A DNA stretch of 64,000 nucleotides from Acidimicrobiales bacterium. Lineage in GTDB: Bacteria > Actinomycetota > Acidimicrobiia > Acidimicrobiales > Poriferisodalaceae. The stretch lies in the NCBI GenBank assembly GCA_041394185.1, contig JAWKIQ010000001.1, positions 1,054,001 to 1,118,000 on the forward strand, read 5' to 3'. Below the pieces are notes generated by a model. That model was not told the origin of the DNA. It saw only the letters and a list, made by a program, of their open reading frames with translations, and ran no database searches. Shown here piece after piece: positions 18,211-26,324 of this stretch. The first letter of the stretch is position 1. The number at the start of each line of letters is the position of its first letter. Both the position numbers and the translations under genes were made by a program.

Positions 18211-18606
18211 TCAGCCCAGCAGATCTCTGAGGTCGTTCACCATCAAGATCGCGAGCAGCAAGATGATGCTGGAGTTGAGCGCGACCAGCGGACGCTTCCA
18301 CTTGTGGTCTGACATCACGAACCGGCGAATGCTCAACACGTTGAACAAGATCGCCACCACACCGATGACCAGGCCCAGCAAGGGGCCGACATCGGAGGCC
18401 ACCCCGATGGCCGGAGCCACCCACGGCAGCACCACATAGGTGAGGGTGCAGCGCGTGGCGGAGATGAGTATCGAGGTGCTGAAAACCCGCTCGGCCTTGT
18501 CGTCGGCACCGCCGTGCGCGTCGACAACCTGGCGCCGGCCTGAGCCGACAGGAGCGTTGGCGAGGGAGTGGTCCGAGAGGGGGGAGGAATCGGTGGCTCG
18601 CGCCAT
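18211..18606 (-). CDS. Small conserved-type membrane protein
   Basis: A 131-aa protein with a hydrophilic 40-residue N terminus and three hydrophobic segments (STSILISATRCTLTYVVLPW, LLGLVIGVVAILFNVLSI, LVALNSSIILLLAILMV). The segment between the last two, RRFVMSDHKWKRP, is short and basic and probably cytoplasmic. I do not recognise a characterised family; proteins of this layout recur in actinobacteria beside housekeeping genes. It lies 79 bp upstream of the nitronate monooxygenase-like gene on the same strand and could be co-transcribed. Confidence 0.65.
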   Translation of the reverse strand: MARATDSSPLSDHSLANAPVGSGRRQVVDAHGGADDKAERVFSTSILISATRCTLTYVVLPWVAPAIGVASDVGPLLGLVIGVVAILFNVLSIRRFVMSDHKWKRPLVALNSSIILLLAILMVNDLRDLLG

Positions 18607-18677
18607 AGGCGCACGAGTGTAGTCCCTGGAACCGTCGCCAGAACCGATCGTCGGCGAGTCGGCTAGGTTGTGGCCCC

Positions 18678-19019
18678 GTGGTCCAGCGCAACACCCTGGT
18701 CGTCACCGTGTGCCGTGGCGGACGCTGTGGCGGAGACAAACACCCCGACTTCGACCACCCAGCCCAGATCGCTGCTGTCGCCGCAGCGGTCGAGGCTCGC
18801 GGCTCCGGCTCGGTGCGCGTCGGCGACTGCCTGGCCATGTGCTCGGCGTCGAACGTGGTGGTGGTGCGCAGCGGGCGCACTACACGTTTCCTCGGGCGTA
18901 TGGCAGACGATCGTGCGACGGCCGCCTTGTGCCAGTGGCTCGAGGGGGGCTATCCCGACCTGCCCGCGCCGCTGGCGGCGCACCTGGTCGACCCCGCGAG
19001 CGAGTTCGAGGAACCCTAG
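18678..19019 (+). CDS. Thioredoxin-like [2Fe-2S] ferredoxin
   Basis: A 113-aa protein with CRGGRC near the N terminus and DCLAMC further on, the four-cysteine spacing of thioredoxin-fold [2Fe-2S] ferredoxins. The rest fits the small alpha/beta fold (NVVVVRSGRTTRFLG). It probably carries electrons or senses redox state in the cytoplasm. GTG 18678 is the only sensible start before TLVVTVCRGG. Its stop touches the end of the convergent glycoside hydrolase-like gene. Confidence 0.7.
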   Translation: MVQRNTLVVTVCRGGRCGGDKHPDFDHPAQIAAVAAAVEARGSGSVRVGDCLAMCSASNVVVVRSGRTTRFLGRMADDRATAALCQWLEGGYPDLPAPLAAHLVDPASEFEEP

Positions 19020-20491
19020 ACGCCCTCGCAGGTGCGATCGGTCGTCTGGCCGTCGTTCCACGTTCTGATCACGTACAGCGCGTCGGGATGAGGATCGGTG
19101 TCGATGAAAGTCGACTCGCCCTGGCCGGGGGTGGCCAGCCAGCTTCCGTCGCGCCTCACGACGTGCCGTCCTCCATCATCGGTCCAGGTCAACACCGCCG
19201 TGCCGCCTACGTTCTCTACGCTGCACCAGGGTGCCTCCGCGTCGGGCTGTTGCTGGACACATTGGTGCTCGACACGAATCCCCTCGACCCAGGCCCTGAC
19301 AGCGTATGAGGTCCCGGGTGGCGAATCGGCGTCGGTGTACGAGGTGACATCGTCGGGTGGCGTCGCCAACCAGGCGCCGTCGCGTCGGATCACGTGGGTG
19401 CTGTCGTCGGCTGTCCACGAGACCGTGGCCGTGTCTTCGACCCGAACGAAGCTGCAGTAGGGAGCCGGGACAGGCCCATCTCCGCCGAAGACCGGAGCAT
19501 TGGTCAGGCGGGCGAAGGCGTCTGTTGCGGCCTGGCTGGTTTCGATCCGCCAGTCGCAGTCGGTGCCTGGCACCGGATGAGTCAGGTCGAACCACGACAC
19601 CAGGGTGAACTGCTGGTACGCAGGGTCGGCCATCAGGGCCGCAACATCATCGATCCAGTCGGCCTTACGGGTGGGGGCCTGTGGGTCCTCGGCCGAACCC
19701 AGTTCGGTCAGCATCAGTTGCTTGTCGGGGTGATCGGCACCGAATTGGCGAAGCGGCTCGACGTTGACCGACAGCGGAGTCCAGTCGGCGCTGACATGGG
19801 GCCGACACTCGTACCAGTTGTAGGCGTCGGCCGCGATGGCGTCTACCCACGCGTCGCCCGGATACCACTTGTCGGCCTGTCGACGATCACCCGCGGACAC
19901 ATGAAACGAGTAGTCGGTCATGATCCAGGCGCGCGTCTTGGGTGCGACGCCTTCGTCCGACATGACCTGCATGAAGCGCTGCCAAGCGGCCTTGAAGTCG
20001 TCGGCCGAGCCGTTGTCGAGGTTCACCGCGGCCTCGGGCTCGTGGTGGAAGGTCAGGTGGATCTGGTCGGCGTAGGGTGCCAGCTGGTCTGCCCAACGCA
20101 CCATGTCGTCGTACAGAGGGTCACCTGGTTGTGCAGACGCGATCTCCGACCATGCAATGGGCCCGGCGTCGGTCGCCGCCTTGATGCTCAGGGCCAGATC
20201 GCGCGATTGCAGCAGCGACAGATCGTCGGCGGTGGGAAACGTGTCGTCCCATGTCTTGAACACGCGCACCACGTCGACCTGACGACCGATCGTGGTCTCG
20301 AAGCCCTCGACCAGAACAGGTTCGGCTCCGTCGACGGCCACGCCGACCTGGACGACGCGTGCCGGCTCGGCCGAGGCCGGCGGGGCATCGGCGAGTGGGC
20401 CCAGCAGGGCCGCCAGCAAGCCGGTTGTGAGGGTGAGGATCGATATCTTGCCGCACAGCGTCGATCCCTTGCGGGGGATTCGTTGCTGCAT
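19016..20491 (-). CDS. Secreted GH26-like glycoside hydrolase with two WLATP repeat domains
   Basis: Exported protein of 491 aa. A signal peptide ends near PPASA (residue 41). Residues ~45-330 resemble a GH26-type TIM barrel: FHHEPE at 148-153 offers the acid/base Glu and MLTELGSAED at about 260-269 the nucleophile Glu, so a beta-mannanase-like activity is likely but unproven. Residues ~345-491 hold two ~70-residue repeats with VRRDG.WLATP and a closing Y..R.W, a module also found three times in the secreted phosphodiesterase at 59.5-61.2 kb. ATG 20491 follows AGGTGG at close spacing and is preferred to GTG 20497. Confidence 0.7.
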   Translation of the reverse strand: MQQRIPRKGSTLCGKISILTLTTGLLAALLGPLADAPPASAEPARVVQVGVAVDGAEPVLVEGFETTIGRQVDVVRVFKTWDDTFPTADDLSLLQSRDLALSIKAATDAGPIAWSEIASAQPGDPLYDDMVRWADQLAPYADQIHLTFHHEPEAAVNLDNGSADDFKAAWQRFMQVMSDEGVAPKTRAWIMTDYSFHVSAGDRRQADKWYPGDAWVDAIAADAYNWYECRPHVSADWTPLSVNVEPLRQFGADHPDKQLMLTELGSAEDPQAPTRKADWIDDVAALMADPAYQQFTLVSWFDLTHPVPGTDCDWRIETSQAATDAFARLTNAPVFGGDGPVPAPYCSFVRVEDTATVSWTADDSTHVIRRDGAWLATPPDDVTSYTDADSPPGTSYAVRAWVEGIRVEHQCVQQQPDAEAPWCSVENVGGTAVLTWTDDGGRHVVRRDGSWLATPGQGESTFIDTDPHPDALYVIRTWNDGQTTDRTCEGV

Positions 20492-20549
20492 GACCACCTA
20501 GCGTAGTCGCGCGCGCCGCCGCACGCCACTGCGCGTGCCGCGTAGCTAA

Positions 20550-21113
20550 TCAGCCGGCGGCCGGTGCGGGCACCTTGTCGGCCGCTCGCCGGCCCTTTGC
20601 CAGCAGGGTCAGGACCGTCAGGAACGCAACGATGTTGATGGCTGCGAGCAGCGCCAACCGGTACCAGACGTTTGAGATGTCGGTTCCGGCCTGTATGCCA
20701 TGCAGGGTCGCGAACACGAACAGCGCAAAACTCATACGGTGAATTGCACCCCACATCGGCCGGGGCATCCGGCGCATCAACAGTGAGGTGACCTCGATGG
20801 CCACCAACAGGTAGAACCCGATGACCCCCCACGCCACGGGCGTCGGCTGCCACTCAGAAGCCCACGGAACCAAAACCTCTGCCCACCCGAAGGTCACGTA
20901 GTTGTCGGCAACCAGGCCCGCGATGTGCACTCCCGTGAACACAACCGACAGCAGGCTCCAGTACCTGTGCATGCCGAGGATGTTCTTGGGACTGGCCGCG
21001 CTGTTCGCGGCCCTGGTCGACACCATCAAGCCCCAGCACATCGACAGGGCCAGCAGGCCCCAAGCCACGATGCCGCCCGAGCGTGCCACGTACCACCAGA
21101 TCTGCTCGCTCAT
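20550..21113 (-). CDS. Ferric-reductase-like transmembrane cytochrome
   Basis: Membrane protein of 187 aa with six hydrophobic segments and two pairs of histidines (MHRYWSLLSVVFTGVHIAGL and IHRMSFALFVFATLHG) positioned to bind two b hemes, as in the ferric reductase/MsrQ (YedZ) transmembrane domain. It lacks cytosolic FAD/NAD domains, so it needs a separate electron donor. It overlaps apbE by 4 bp (ATGA) and ends the sigma-factor-headed operon, suggesting electron transfer across the membrane to or from a flavinylated exported partner (inference). Confidence 0.7.
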   Translation of the reverse strand: MSEQIWWYVARSGGIVAWGLLALSMCWGLMVSTRAANSAASPKNILGMHRYWSLLSVVFTGVHIAGLVADNYVTFGWAEVLVPWASEWQPTPVAWGVIGFYLLVAIEVTSLLMRRMPRPMWGAIHRMSFALFVFATLHGIQAGTDISNVWYRLALLAAINIVAFLTVLTLLAKGRRAADKVPAPAAG

Positions 21114-22051
21114 GCCGCCACCTCCACGCCTCGACGGCCCACCTCGACCGATGATTCTGTTCCCAGATCGATCAGGTTTCCTTCATCGGTGATCGCAAGG
21201 CCGGCCACAAAAAACCTGTCGGCCAGGTGGCGAGCCATTTGCGAGCCGCCTATCAGGATGCTCTTTGCACACACCTCGGCCCACGCAGCCGTACCGCCGG
21301 CGACACTGACACCGACCAGATCGGTGTCGGCGGGCCGGCCGGTACTGGGGTCGAGAATGTGGTGAACGACGACACCATCGACCTGCCAACGCCTGCCCTG
21401 TGTGCTGCTGGTGGCGATCGCACCCCCCGGCGACGAGATCGTAGCCACCGTCGAGTCATCGTCTGGGTGGCCGATCTCGACGACCCACTGTTCACCGGTC
21501 CAGGAGGTCCCGGCGAATGCGGTGTCACCGCCGACCTCGACGTAGGCGGTGGTGGCACCGGCGGCCAGCAGCTGCTCGGTGACGATGTCTGCGGCCAAGC
21601 CCTTGCCGATACCGCCCGGGTCGAAGCTGCATCCAGAACTCAGAGCGACTGCGCTGATTTCTGGGAACAGCTGTAAACGGGAGAGGCTGGAGTCGGTTGT
21701 GATGGGCTCCTCGCCCTGGGAGATGCGGATGTCTCGGCCCCGGATGGTTTCGAATGATCTCGAGTAGCCCAGCCGCACCAGCTGGTTCAACATGAACGGA
21801 TCGAACAGGCCCGACGTCTCGCGCTGTGCCGCTGCCGCCATCGAGAACAAGCGCATGGTCTCAGGCGACACGACACACAGAGCGCCGCCCGAGCCGTTGA
21901 CCTTGGAGACCTCGGATGTGGGGCGGAACCGCGACCACAGCCCGTCGAGGCGTTCGATCGTCTGGCGGGCACGAACCGCCTCGTCCTCACTGACCCCGTC
22001 GGCGACTATGCGACACCGACACCCCATCGCCCTGAAATAGATGTCGTGCAT
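21110..22051 (-). CDS. apbE: FAD:protein FMN transferase (ApbE family)
   Basis: ApbE-type enzyme of 313 aa that attaches FMN from FAD to a Thr/Ser of a target protein. It shows NGSGGALCVVSPE, the Mg/FAD-binding FDPGGIGKGLAADIV, AYVEVGGDTAFAG, and VVHHILDPSTGRPA, all in the usual order. No lipobox or signal peptide is seen, so it may act in the cytoplasm. ATG 22051 starts 1 bp after the stop of the upstream repaired frame. The target is not obvious: none of the nearby exported proteins has a clear (S/T)GAT.T flavinylation motif. Confidence 0.85.
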   Translation of the reverse strand: MHDIYFRAMGCRCRIVADGVSEDEAVRARQTIERLDGLWSRFRPTSEVSKVNGSGGALCVVSPETMRLFSMAAAAQRETSGLFDPFMLNQLVRLGYSRSFETIRGRDIRISQGEEPITTDSSLSRLQLFPEISAVALSSGCSFDPGGIGKGLAADIVTEQLLAAGATTAYVEVGGDTAFAGTSWTGEQWVVEIGHPDDDSTVATISSPGGAIATSSTQGRRWQVDGVVVHHILDPSTGRPADTDLVGVSVAGGTAAWAEVCAKSILIGGSQMARHLADRFFVAGLAITDEGNLIDLGTESSVEVGRRGVEVAA

Positions 22052-22052
22052 G

Positions 22053-22851
22053 TCAGCCGCTCTTGTTGCTTCGCGGGGGAGCGGTGGTGGTGGGCGCAGG
22101 AGCTGCCGTCGTTGGCGGCGGTGGTGCGGCCGTGGTGGTGGGAGCGGGAGGCGCCGCGGTGGTTGCCGGTGCTGCCGTTGCCGGAGGGGCCGTGGTGGCC
22201 GGAGCCGCTGTTGCAGGAGGGGCCGTGGTGGCCGGAGCCGCTGTTGCAGGAGCAGCCGTGGTCGCCGGTGCAGCTGCTGCCGGAGCGGCCGTGGTTGCCG
22301 GTGCAGCCGTTGCAGGAGCGGCCGTTGTCGCCGGTGCAACAGGCTGGGCGCCCGTGCCCGTTTGGGGCGGCGGTGGTCGCCGGCAGCGCCGCAGCGGCGT
22401 CGGGCGCCTGGGTGGTGGAAGGCTCGCCTGTGGCCGTGTCGGCCACCGCAGGGTCACCAGGCACCGACTCGGTGGTCTCTGGCGCCGCGGCCACGCTGCT
22501 GGGCGGGACCACCTCTACCAGAACGGTTGGTGCTTGGGCCTGGGCCATGGGCAGGCCATCGGGTTCGGGAACCTCGGCATCGGAGGCGTCGGCTGTCAGC
22601 ACTGCCTCCTGGGCCAGAGGCCCCATCGCTGCGACGATCGCCGCAAAGGTGAGCGTCGAAGCAGTTGCTGCGGCGATCTTGGTGGTTGCCATCGATGCCT
22701 TGGCCGCGACTGCGCTGCCGGTGCGAGGCTGAGGTGCTTCTGTGCTGTGGGGCCGCGCCTCGGACGTGCGGGGCGCACGAGGGGCCGACTCGGCCCGGGG
22801 GCTGCGGTCCATCAGCGCCTTCAGACGATCGGACTGTTCTGGCGATGTCAT
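22053..22851 (-). pseudogene. Exported Pro/Ala/Thr-repeat protein, frameshifted
   Basis: N-terminal half: a 50-residue hydrophilic stretch, one membrane segment (KIAAATASTLTFAAIVAAMG), then an acidic Pro-rich linker. After LPATTAAP near 22,365 this frame turns into an implausible Gly/His/Cys-rich sequence, while the frame one base over continues as a clean PATTAAPATAAP repeat ending TTTAPPRSNKSG at 22053. An extra base in the G4 run at 22364-22367 explains this. The repaired stop is 1 bp before apbE, normal operon spacing. Function unknown; its composition matches the two preceding genes. A sequencing error is as likely as a mutation. Confidence 0.6.
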
Positions 22852-22853
22852 GA

Positions 22854-23648
22854 TCAGCGCTCCCTCGACACGTGAACCTGGCCGTCGATCAGCCGAGCGG
22901 TGAACTTGGCCTCGCCGCCCGACGAGCCGTGGTCGTCGTCGCTCTCGTGTTCCTCGTACTCGTCATCATCGTCGTCGTCATCGTCGTCGTAGCGCGCACC
23001 CGACGTCGACCGGAATTCGATCTCGATCTCGTTGCGAGATTGTTCGACCGCATAGGCCCAGCCCGGTTCGGGGGTGACCGACCAGAACTCGAGCTGCGAC
23101 CCATCGTGGACTGCGAGAATGATCTGCGACGCGACGCCGTCGAAGGTGTAGTACAGGTACTCGGTCTGTGGAGCCTGTTCGGCGGGCGCAGCCGTGGTGC
23201 TGGGGGCTTGGGTCGTGCTCGACGCAGGCGCAGCCGATGTGGGCGAGTCGGCGGGAGCGGTGGATGGTGTCGTGGCTGCAGTGGTGGTGCTGGCCTGGGT
23301 GCCCGACGGCAAGCTCGGCGCAGCAGTTGTGGGCGACGACTGGCCACCGGCGTCGACTGGGTTCGGCGGCGCTATTCCCATTCCGGACACCGCCTGTTGC
23401 TCGGCCTCCGACGTGGCGGTTGCGGCCGCAGGGTCACCCGCCGTGGGAGCAGCTGCCGGGTCGCCCGGGAGCTGGACCGTCACACGAATGGGTTCTGTTG
23501 GGGCTGGAGCCGAGTTGCTGGCCAGCTCGGCCGATGCCGTGGGGGTGGGCGAACCTTCGTCGAGCACGGCAACGCTGAGGGTCAGCGCCGTGACGGCCAC
23601 TGCCGACGCTGCGATGATCGTCCTCGGTCTGGCGTTCTGTGTTGTCAC
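22854..23648 (-). CDS. Exported protein with Ser/Thr/Pro linker and poly-Asp tail
   Basis: A 264-aa protein starting with a single membrane segment (TIIAASAVAVTALTLSVAVL), a long Ser/Thr/Pro/Ala linker, then a ~100-residue C-terminal domain (YLYYTFDGVASQIILAVHDG) ending in an acidic loop with nine consecutive Asp and a following DDDHG. The domain resembles that of the next-upstream gene, and the acidic tail could bind metal cations (inference). GTG 23648 has AGAAAGG seven bases upstream and places the helix at the N terminus; upstream ATGs at 23729 and 23768 are alternatives. Not recognised as a known family. Confidence 0.6.
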   Translation of the reverse strand: MTTQNARPRTIIAASAVAVTALTLSVAVLDEGSPTPTASAELASNSAPAPTEPIRVTVQLPGDPAAAPTAGDPAAATATSEAEQQAVSGMGIAPPNPVDAGGQSSPTTAAPSLPSGTQASTTTAATTPSTAPADSPTSAAPASSTTQAPSTTAAPAEQAPQTEYLYYTFDGVASQIILAVHDGSQLEFWSVTPEPGWAYAVEQSRNEIEIEFRSTSGARYDDDDDDDDDEYEEHESDDDHGSSGGEAKFTARLIDGQVHVSRER

Positions 23649-23840
23649 GTGATGGCCTTTCTGAACCTCGTCGGGCACGTTTGGTGTGACCACGGCACCG
23701 GCGGGGCAATCGGTTTGGCGGTTCGGCATGTTTTTTGCAGTTTCTTTACGAAAAGATTCCAGACGCATTGCAGCGAGGGGCTAGGAATGACCCGTCAGGC
23801 AATGAGAAGCACCAAGAGGCACAACGCCTCGGCACAGAAG
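23649..23840 (-). promoter_or_regulatory. Intra-operon gap with possible terminator and AT-rich promoter
   Basis: A 192-bp gap inside an otherwise tight gene run. GAGGC-ACAAC-GCCTC at 23814-23829 can form a hairpin just after the upstream stop, followed on the minus strand by a pyrimidine-rich stretch. Further on is an AT-rich patch (23730-23765) with GGAATCTT on the minus strand, loosely like an ECF-sigma -35 element. Autoregulated re-initiation is possible but speculative. Confidence 0.3.
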
Positions 23841-24689
23841 TCAGTCGTCGCTGTGCTCTGAATCGGAAGAGTCGTCGTGCGAGCCGTCGCCATGCTCGAG
23901 GTCCTCGACAACCGATGGCGACAGCGCGCCCGCGACGATCTTCGCCTTGACCTCACAGCGGCCCGATTCGCCGTCGAACTTCACCTCGACGTCCTCTGGG
24001 CCTGAAGACTTGACGTCATGATCGAAACCGTCGGCGGCACTGACCTGATCGAGGGCAACCGTGTCGCCGGTCCAGCTGACCCGGATCGAGCCGCACACAG
24101 TATTGATCGTCTCGACACCTGTCGAAGCGACGAGGGTCGTGGTCGAGGTTGACGGATCAGGAGATGTAGAAGAAGTCGACGTGGGTGCAGTCGACGCCGG
24201 CGCCTCGGACGTGGCCACCGCAGAGGTGGGAGGGTTGGAGGTGGGCGAGGTCGATGTTGGCCCATCCGAGGTCGGCGCCGCAGACGTGGCGGCCGCAGAC
24301 GTCGACGCAGGGCCGATGCTGGTCGGTGCCGTCGAGCCCGGCTCGGATCCGGCTGCGGTCGCCGGCGGTTCGGTAGACGCATCGGGTGCCTGGACTTCAC
24401 CGTCGTCGGTGATGGGTGCCGCGCCCGCGGGCGCAGCAGCGGTGGAGGTGGTCGACCCGGCGGCCACGACACCGGGCTCGGAATCGTCGAGGCTGGCAAC
24501 GCCCAAGACGCCGGCCGAAACCACCAGCAACGCAACGGCCGCCCGGCCCGCGTTGACGGCGGCCGCACGCCGGCGTCTGGCCCTCAACATCGGCCCGCGC
24601 AACTCGCCCAGAGCCGCTGACGACTCGGCTTGCAACGGGACCTCCGAGCGCATGCGCCTGGCGATGGCTTCGTCGAGCGGATCAGACAC
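23841..24689 (-). CDS. Putative membrane-bound anti-sigma-like protein
   Basis: A 282-aa single-pass protein. The cytoplasmic N terminus is about 45 residues (MSDPLDEAIARRMRSEVP), the membrane helix is AVALLVVSAGVLGVASL, and the outside part is a ~110-residue Ser/Thr/Pro linker and a C-terminal domain (SIRVSWTGDTVALDQV) ending in a His/Asp/Ser-rich acidic tail. Its start overlaps the end of the sigma factor gene by 8 bp, the usual place of an anti-sigma factor. It lacks the HxxxCxxC zinc motif of typical ZAS anti-sigmas, so the role is by position only. Confidence 0.6.
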   Translation of the reverse strand: MSDPLDEAIARRMRSEVPLQAESSAALGELRGPMLRARRRRAAAVNAGRAAVALLVVSAGVLGVASLDDSEPGVVAAGSTTSTAAAPAGAAPITDDGEVQAPDASTEPPATAAGSEPGSTAPTSIGPASTSAAATSAAPTSDGPTSTSPTSNPPTSAVATSEAPASTAPTSTSSTSPDPSTSTTTLVASTGVETINTVCGSIRVSWTGDTVALDQVSAADGFDHDVKSSGPEDVEVKFDGESGRCEVKAKIVAGALSPSVVEDLEHGDGSHDDSSDSEHSDD

Positions 24690-25185
24690 GGTCGCCCTCC
24701 TCTGACACCGTTTCGCGCAGCGCAGCGCGCGCCTTGTTGAGGTGGAACTTCACCGCACCCTTCGACAAGCCGAGGCTCTTGGCAATGTCGGCGACCGCCA
24801 TGTCATCGACATAGAACAACACCGCGACCATCTTCTGGCGGGGCGACAACACCTCGAGAGCCTCAACCAGGCTCATGTTGCCCTCGACGTCGGCCCCGGC
24901 GGTTGGGCGGCTGGGCTCTGCGTCGTAGCGCTCTTCACGGCGCTTGCGCCGCGCGTTCGAGCGGGCCGCGTCACGGGAACGATTGATGGCGACCTTTCGA
25001 ACCCACAACATCGGATCGTCGTAGGTACGAAGCCTGGGCCAGCGGGCGTACGCCTTGATGAAGGCTTCCTGCACGCAGTCCTGCGCCGTCTCGCGCTGGC
25101 CTGTTATTGCTGTCAACGAACGCAGCAACCGGTCGTAGTTGGCCAGGAAGAACTCGTCGAACTCGCGGTCTACCCCTCTAGACAA
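24682..25185 (-). CDS. ECF RNA polymerase sigma factor
   Basis: Alternative sigma factor of 167 aa with region 2 (FDEFFLANYDRLLRSLTAIT, DCVQEAFIKAYARWPRLRTY, WVRKVAINRSRDAARS) and region 4 (EALEVLSPRQKMVAVLFYVD, VADIAKSLGLSKGAVKFHLN). It resembles the SigE/SigM-like ECF groups of actinobacteria. TTG 25185 is chosen because GGGAG lies seven bases upstream; an ATG at 25296 would add an unlikely 37-residue tail. It heads the operon with the exported proteins, apbE and the cytochrome, so it likely activates them in response to an envelope signal (inference). Confidence 0.87.
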   Translation of the reverse strand: MSRGVDREFDEFFLANYDRLLRSLTAITGQRETAQDCVQEAFIKAYARWPRLRTYDDPMLWVRKVAINRSRDAARSNARRKRREERYDAEPSRPTAGADVEGNMSLVEALEVLSPRQKMVAVLFYVDDMAVADIAKSLGLSKGAVKFHLNKARAALRETVSEEGDRV

Positions 25186-25368
25186 CCGGCGCTCCCACGA
25201 GGCTGTCGGGTACAACCACGACGATCGGTGTACGGGCGTGTTGCTCCAGTTGTGCCATTCGATACCTGCTGCAACCGAAGCTGCCGTGCTGCCCATACCA
25301 GTAACACGCCGCCGAGCCCGTCGCGGGTTTGGCGGCGAATCTGTCGAAGGGCGCAGCTTCGATGATCG

Positions 25369-26286
25369 TCAGCGCGCCACCACACCTTGAAGTCTTGCAG
25401 CCTCGAGGGTGTTCTCGAGCAAGCAGGCGATTGTCATGGGCCCGGTGCCACCCGGCATGGGTGTGATGGCGCCCGCTATGGCCTGCACAGCGTCGAAATC
25501 GACATCGCCCTGGATGCCGGCTTCGGTTCGGGACACCCCCACGTCGAACACGGCGGCGCCCGGCTTGACGTGCTCGGCCGAGATCATCTTGGCCATGCCC
25601 GCCGCCGCCACGATGATGTCTGCCTCCCGGCAGACGGACGACATGTCGCCGGTGCGGCTGTGCGCCAGAGTCACGGTTGCATCGACGCCCTTGCGCGCCA
25701 GCAACAGCGCAACCGGCAGACCGACCAGCGTCGAGCGCCCGATGACCACGGCGCGCTTGCCCGAAGTATCGATGCCGTAGCGTTCGATCAGGCGCATGAC
25801 GCCGGCGGGGGTGCAAGGCACCAGACCTGGCCTGTTGCGAACCAGCCGGCCCATCGAACGCTCGGTCAGACCGTCGACGTCTTTTTCGGGCGGTATCAGA
25901 TCGAGGACCGGTTCGGGGTCGAGGCCGTCGGGCAGGGGAAGCTGCACCAAGATTCCGTGCACACCGGGGTCGGCCGCCAGCCCGGCGACGGCCGCCTCGA
26001 CCTCGCTTTGGCTGGCCGTGGCCGGAAGCTCGACATGGCGAGACTGCATGCCGGCCTGGGCCGCCTTCTTGTGTTTCATGTTGACGTAGATGTGCGACGG
26101 CTTGTCGTCGCCAACCAGCACGGTGGCGAGGCACACGGCAGGGTTGCCGAGCGCCGCCAACTCGGCGGCCAGTTCGTCGACAATGCGGTCGCGCAGGTCG
26201 TTTCCGTCCATCAACACCGCCCCACCCGACGAACGCCTCGGCGCGAGCTGATCGGATGGGTCTTTGGGGATCGAGTTCATCGGCAT
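25369..26286 (-). CDS. folD: Bifunctional methylene-THF dehydrogenase/methenyl-THF cyclohydrolase
   Basis: FolD interconverts 5,10-methylene-THF, methenyl-THF and 10-formyl-THF in the cytoplasm. The 305-aa product has the catalytic YVNMKHKKAAQAGM with the key Lys, QLPLPDGLDPEPVLDLIPPEKDVDG, the cofactor motif VVIGRSTLVGLP, and the closing PGGTGPMTIACLLENT. It lies 38 bp after fhs on the same strand, so the two steps between methylene-THF and formate are encoded together. ATG 26286 or 26280 are both possible starts. Confidence 0.95.
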   Translation of the reverse strand: MPMNSIPKDPSDQLAPRRSSGGAVLMDGNDLRDRIVDELAAELAALGNPAVCLATVLVGDDKPSHIYVNMKHKKAAQAGMQSRHVELPATASQSEVEAAVAGLAADPGVHGILVQLPLPDGLDPEPVLDLIPPEKDVDGLTERSMGRLVRNRPGLVPCTPAGVMRLIERYGIDTSGKRAVVIGRSTLVGLPVALLLARKGVDATVTLAHSRTGDMSSVCREADIIVAAAGMAKMISAEHVKPGAAVFDVGVSRTEAGIQGDVDFDAVQAIAGAITPMPGGTGPMTIACLLENTLEAARLQGVVAR

Positions 26287-26324
26287 TTCGTTTCGTGGTT
26301 GCGGGTGTGGTGGGCACCAAGACG

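Noticed and set aside
22006..22360. Gly/His/Cys-rich C terminus of the third exported protein as a real metal-binding domain
   Set aside because: It is the out-of-frame reading of a PATTAAP repeat and would overlap the apbE start by 46 bp.
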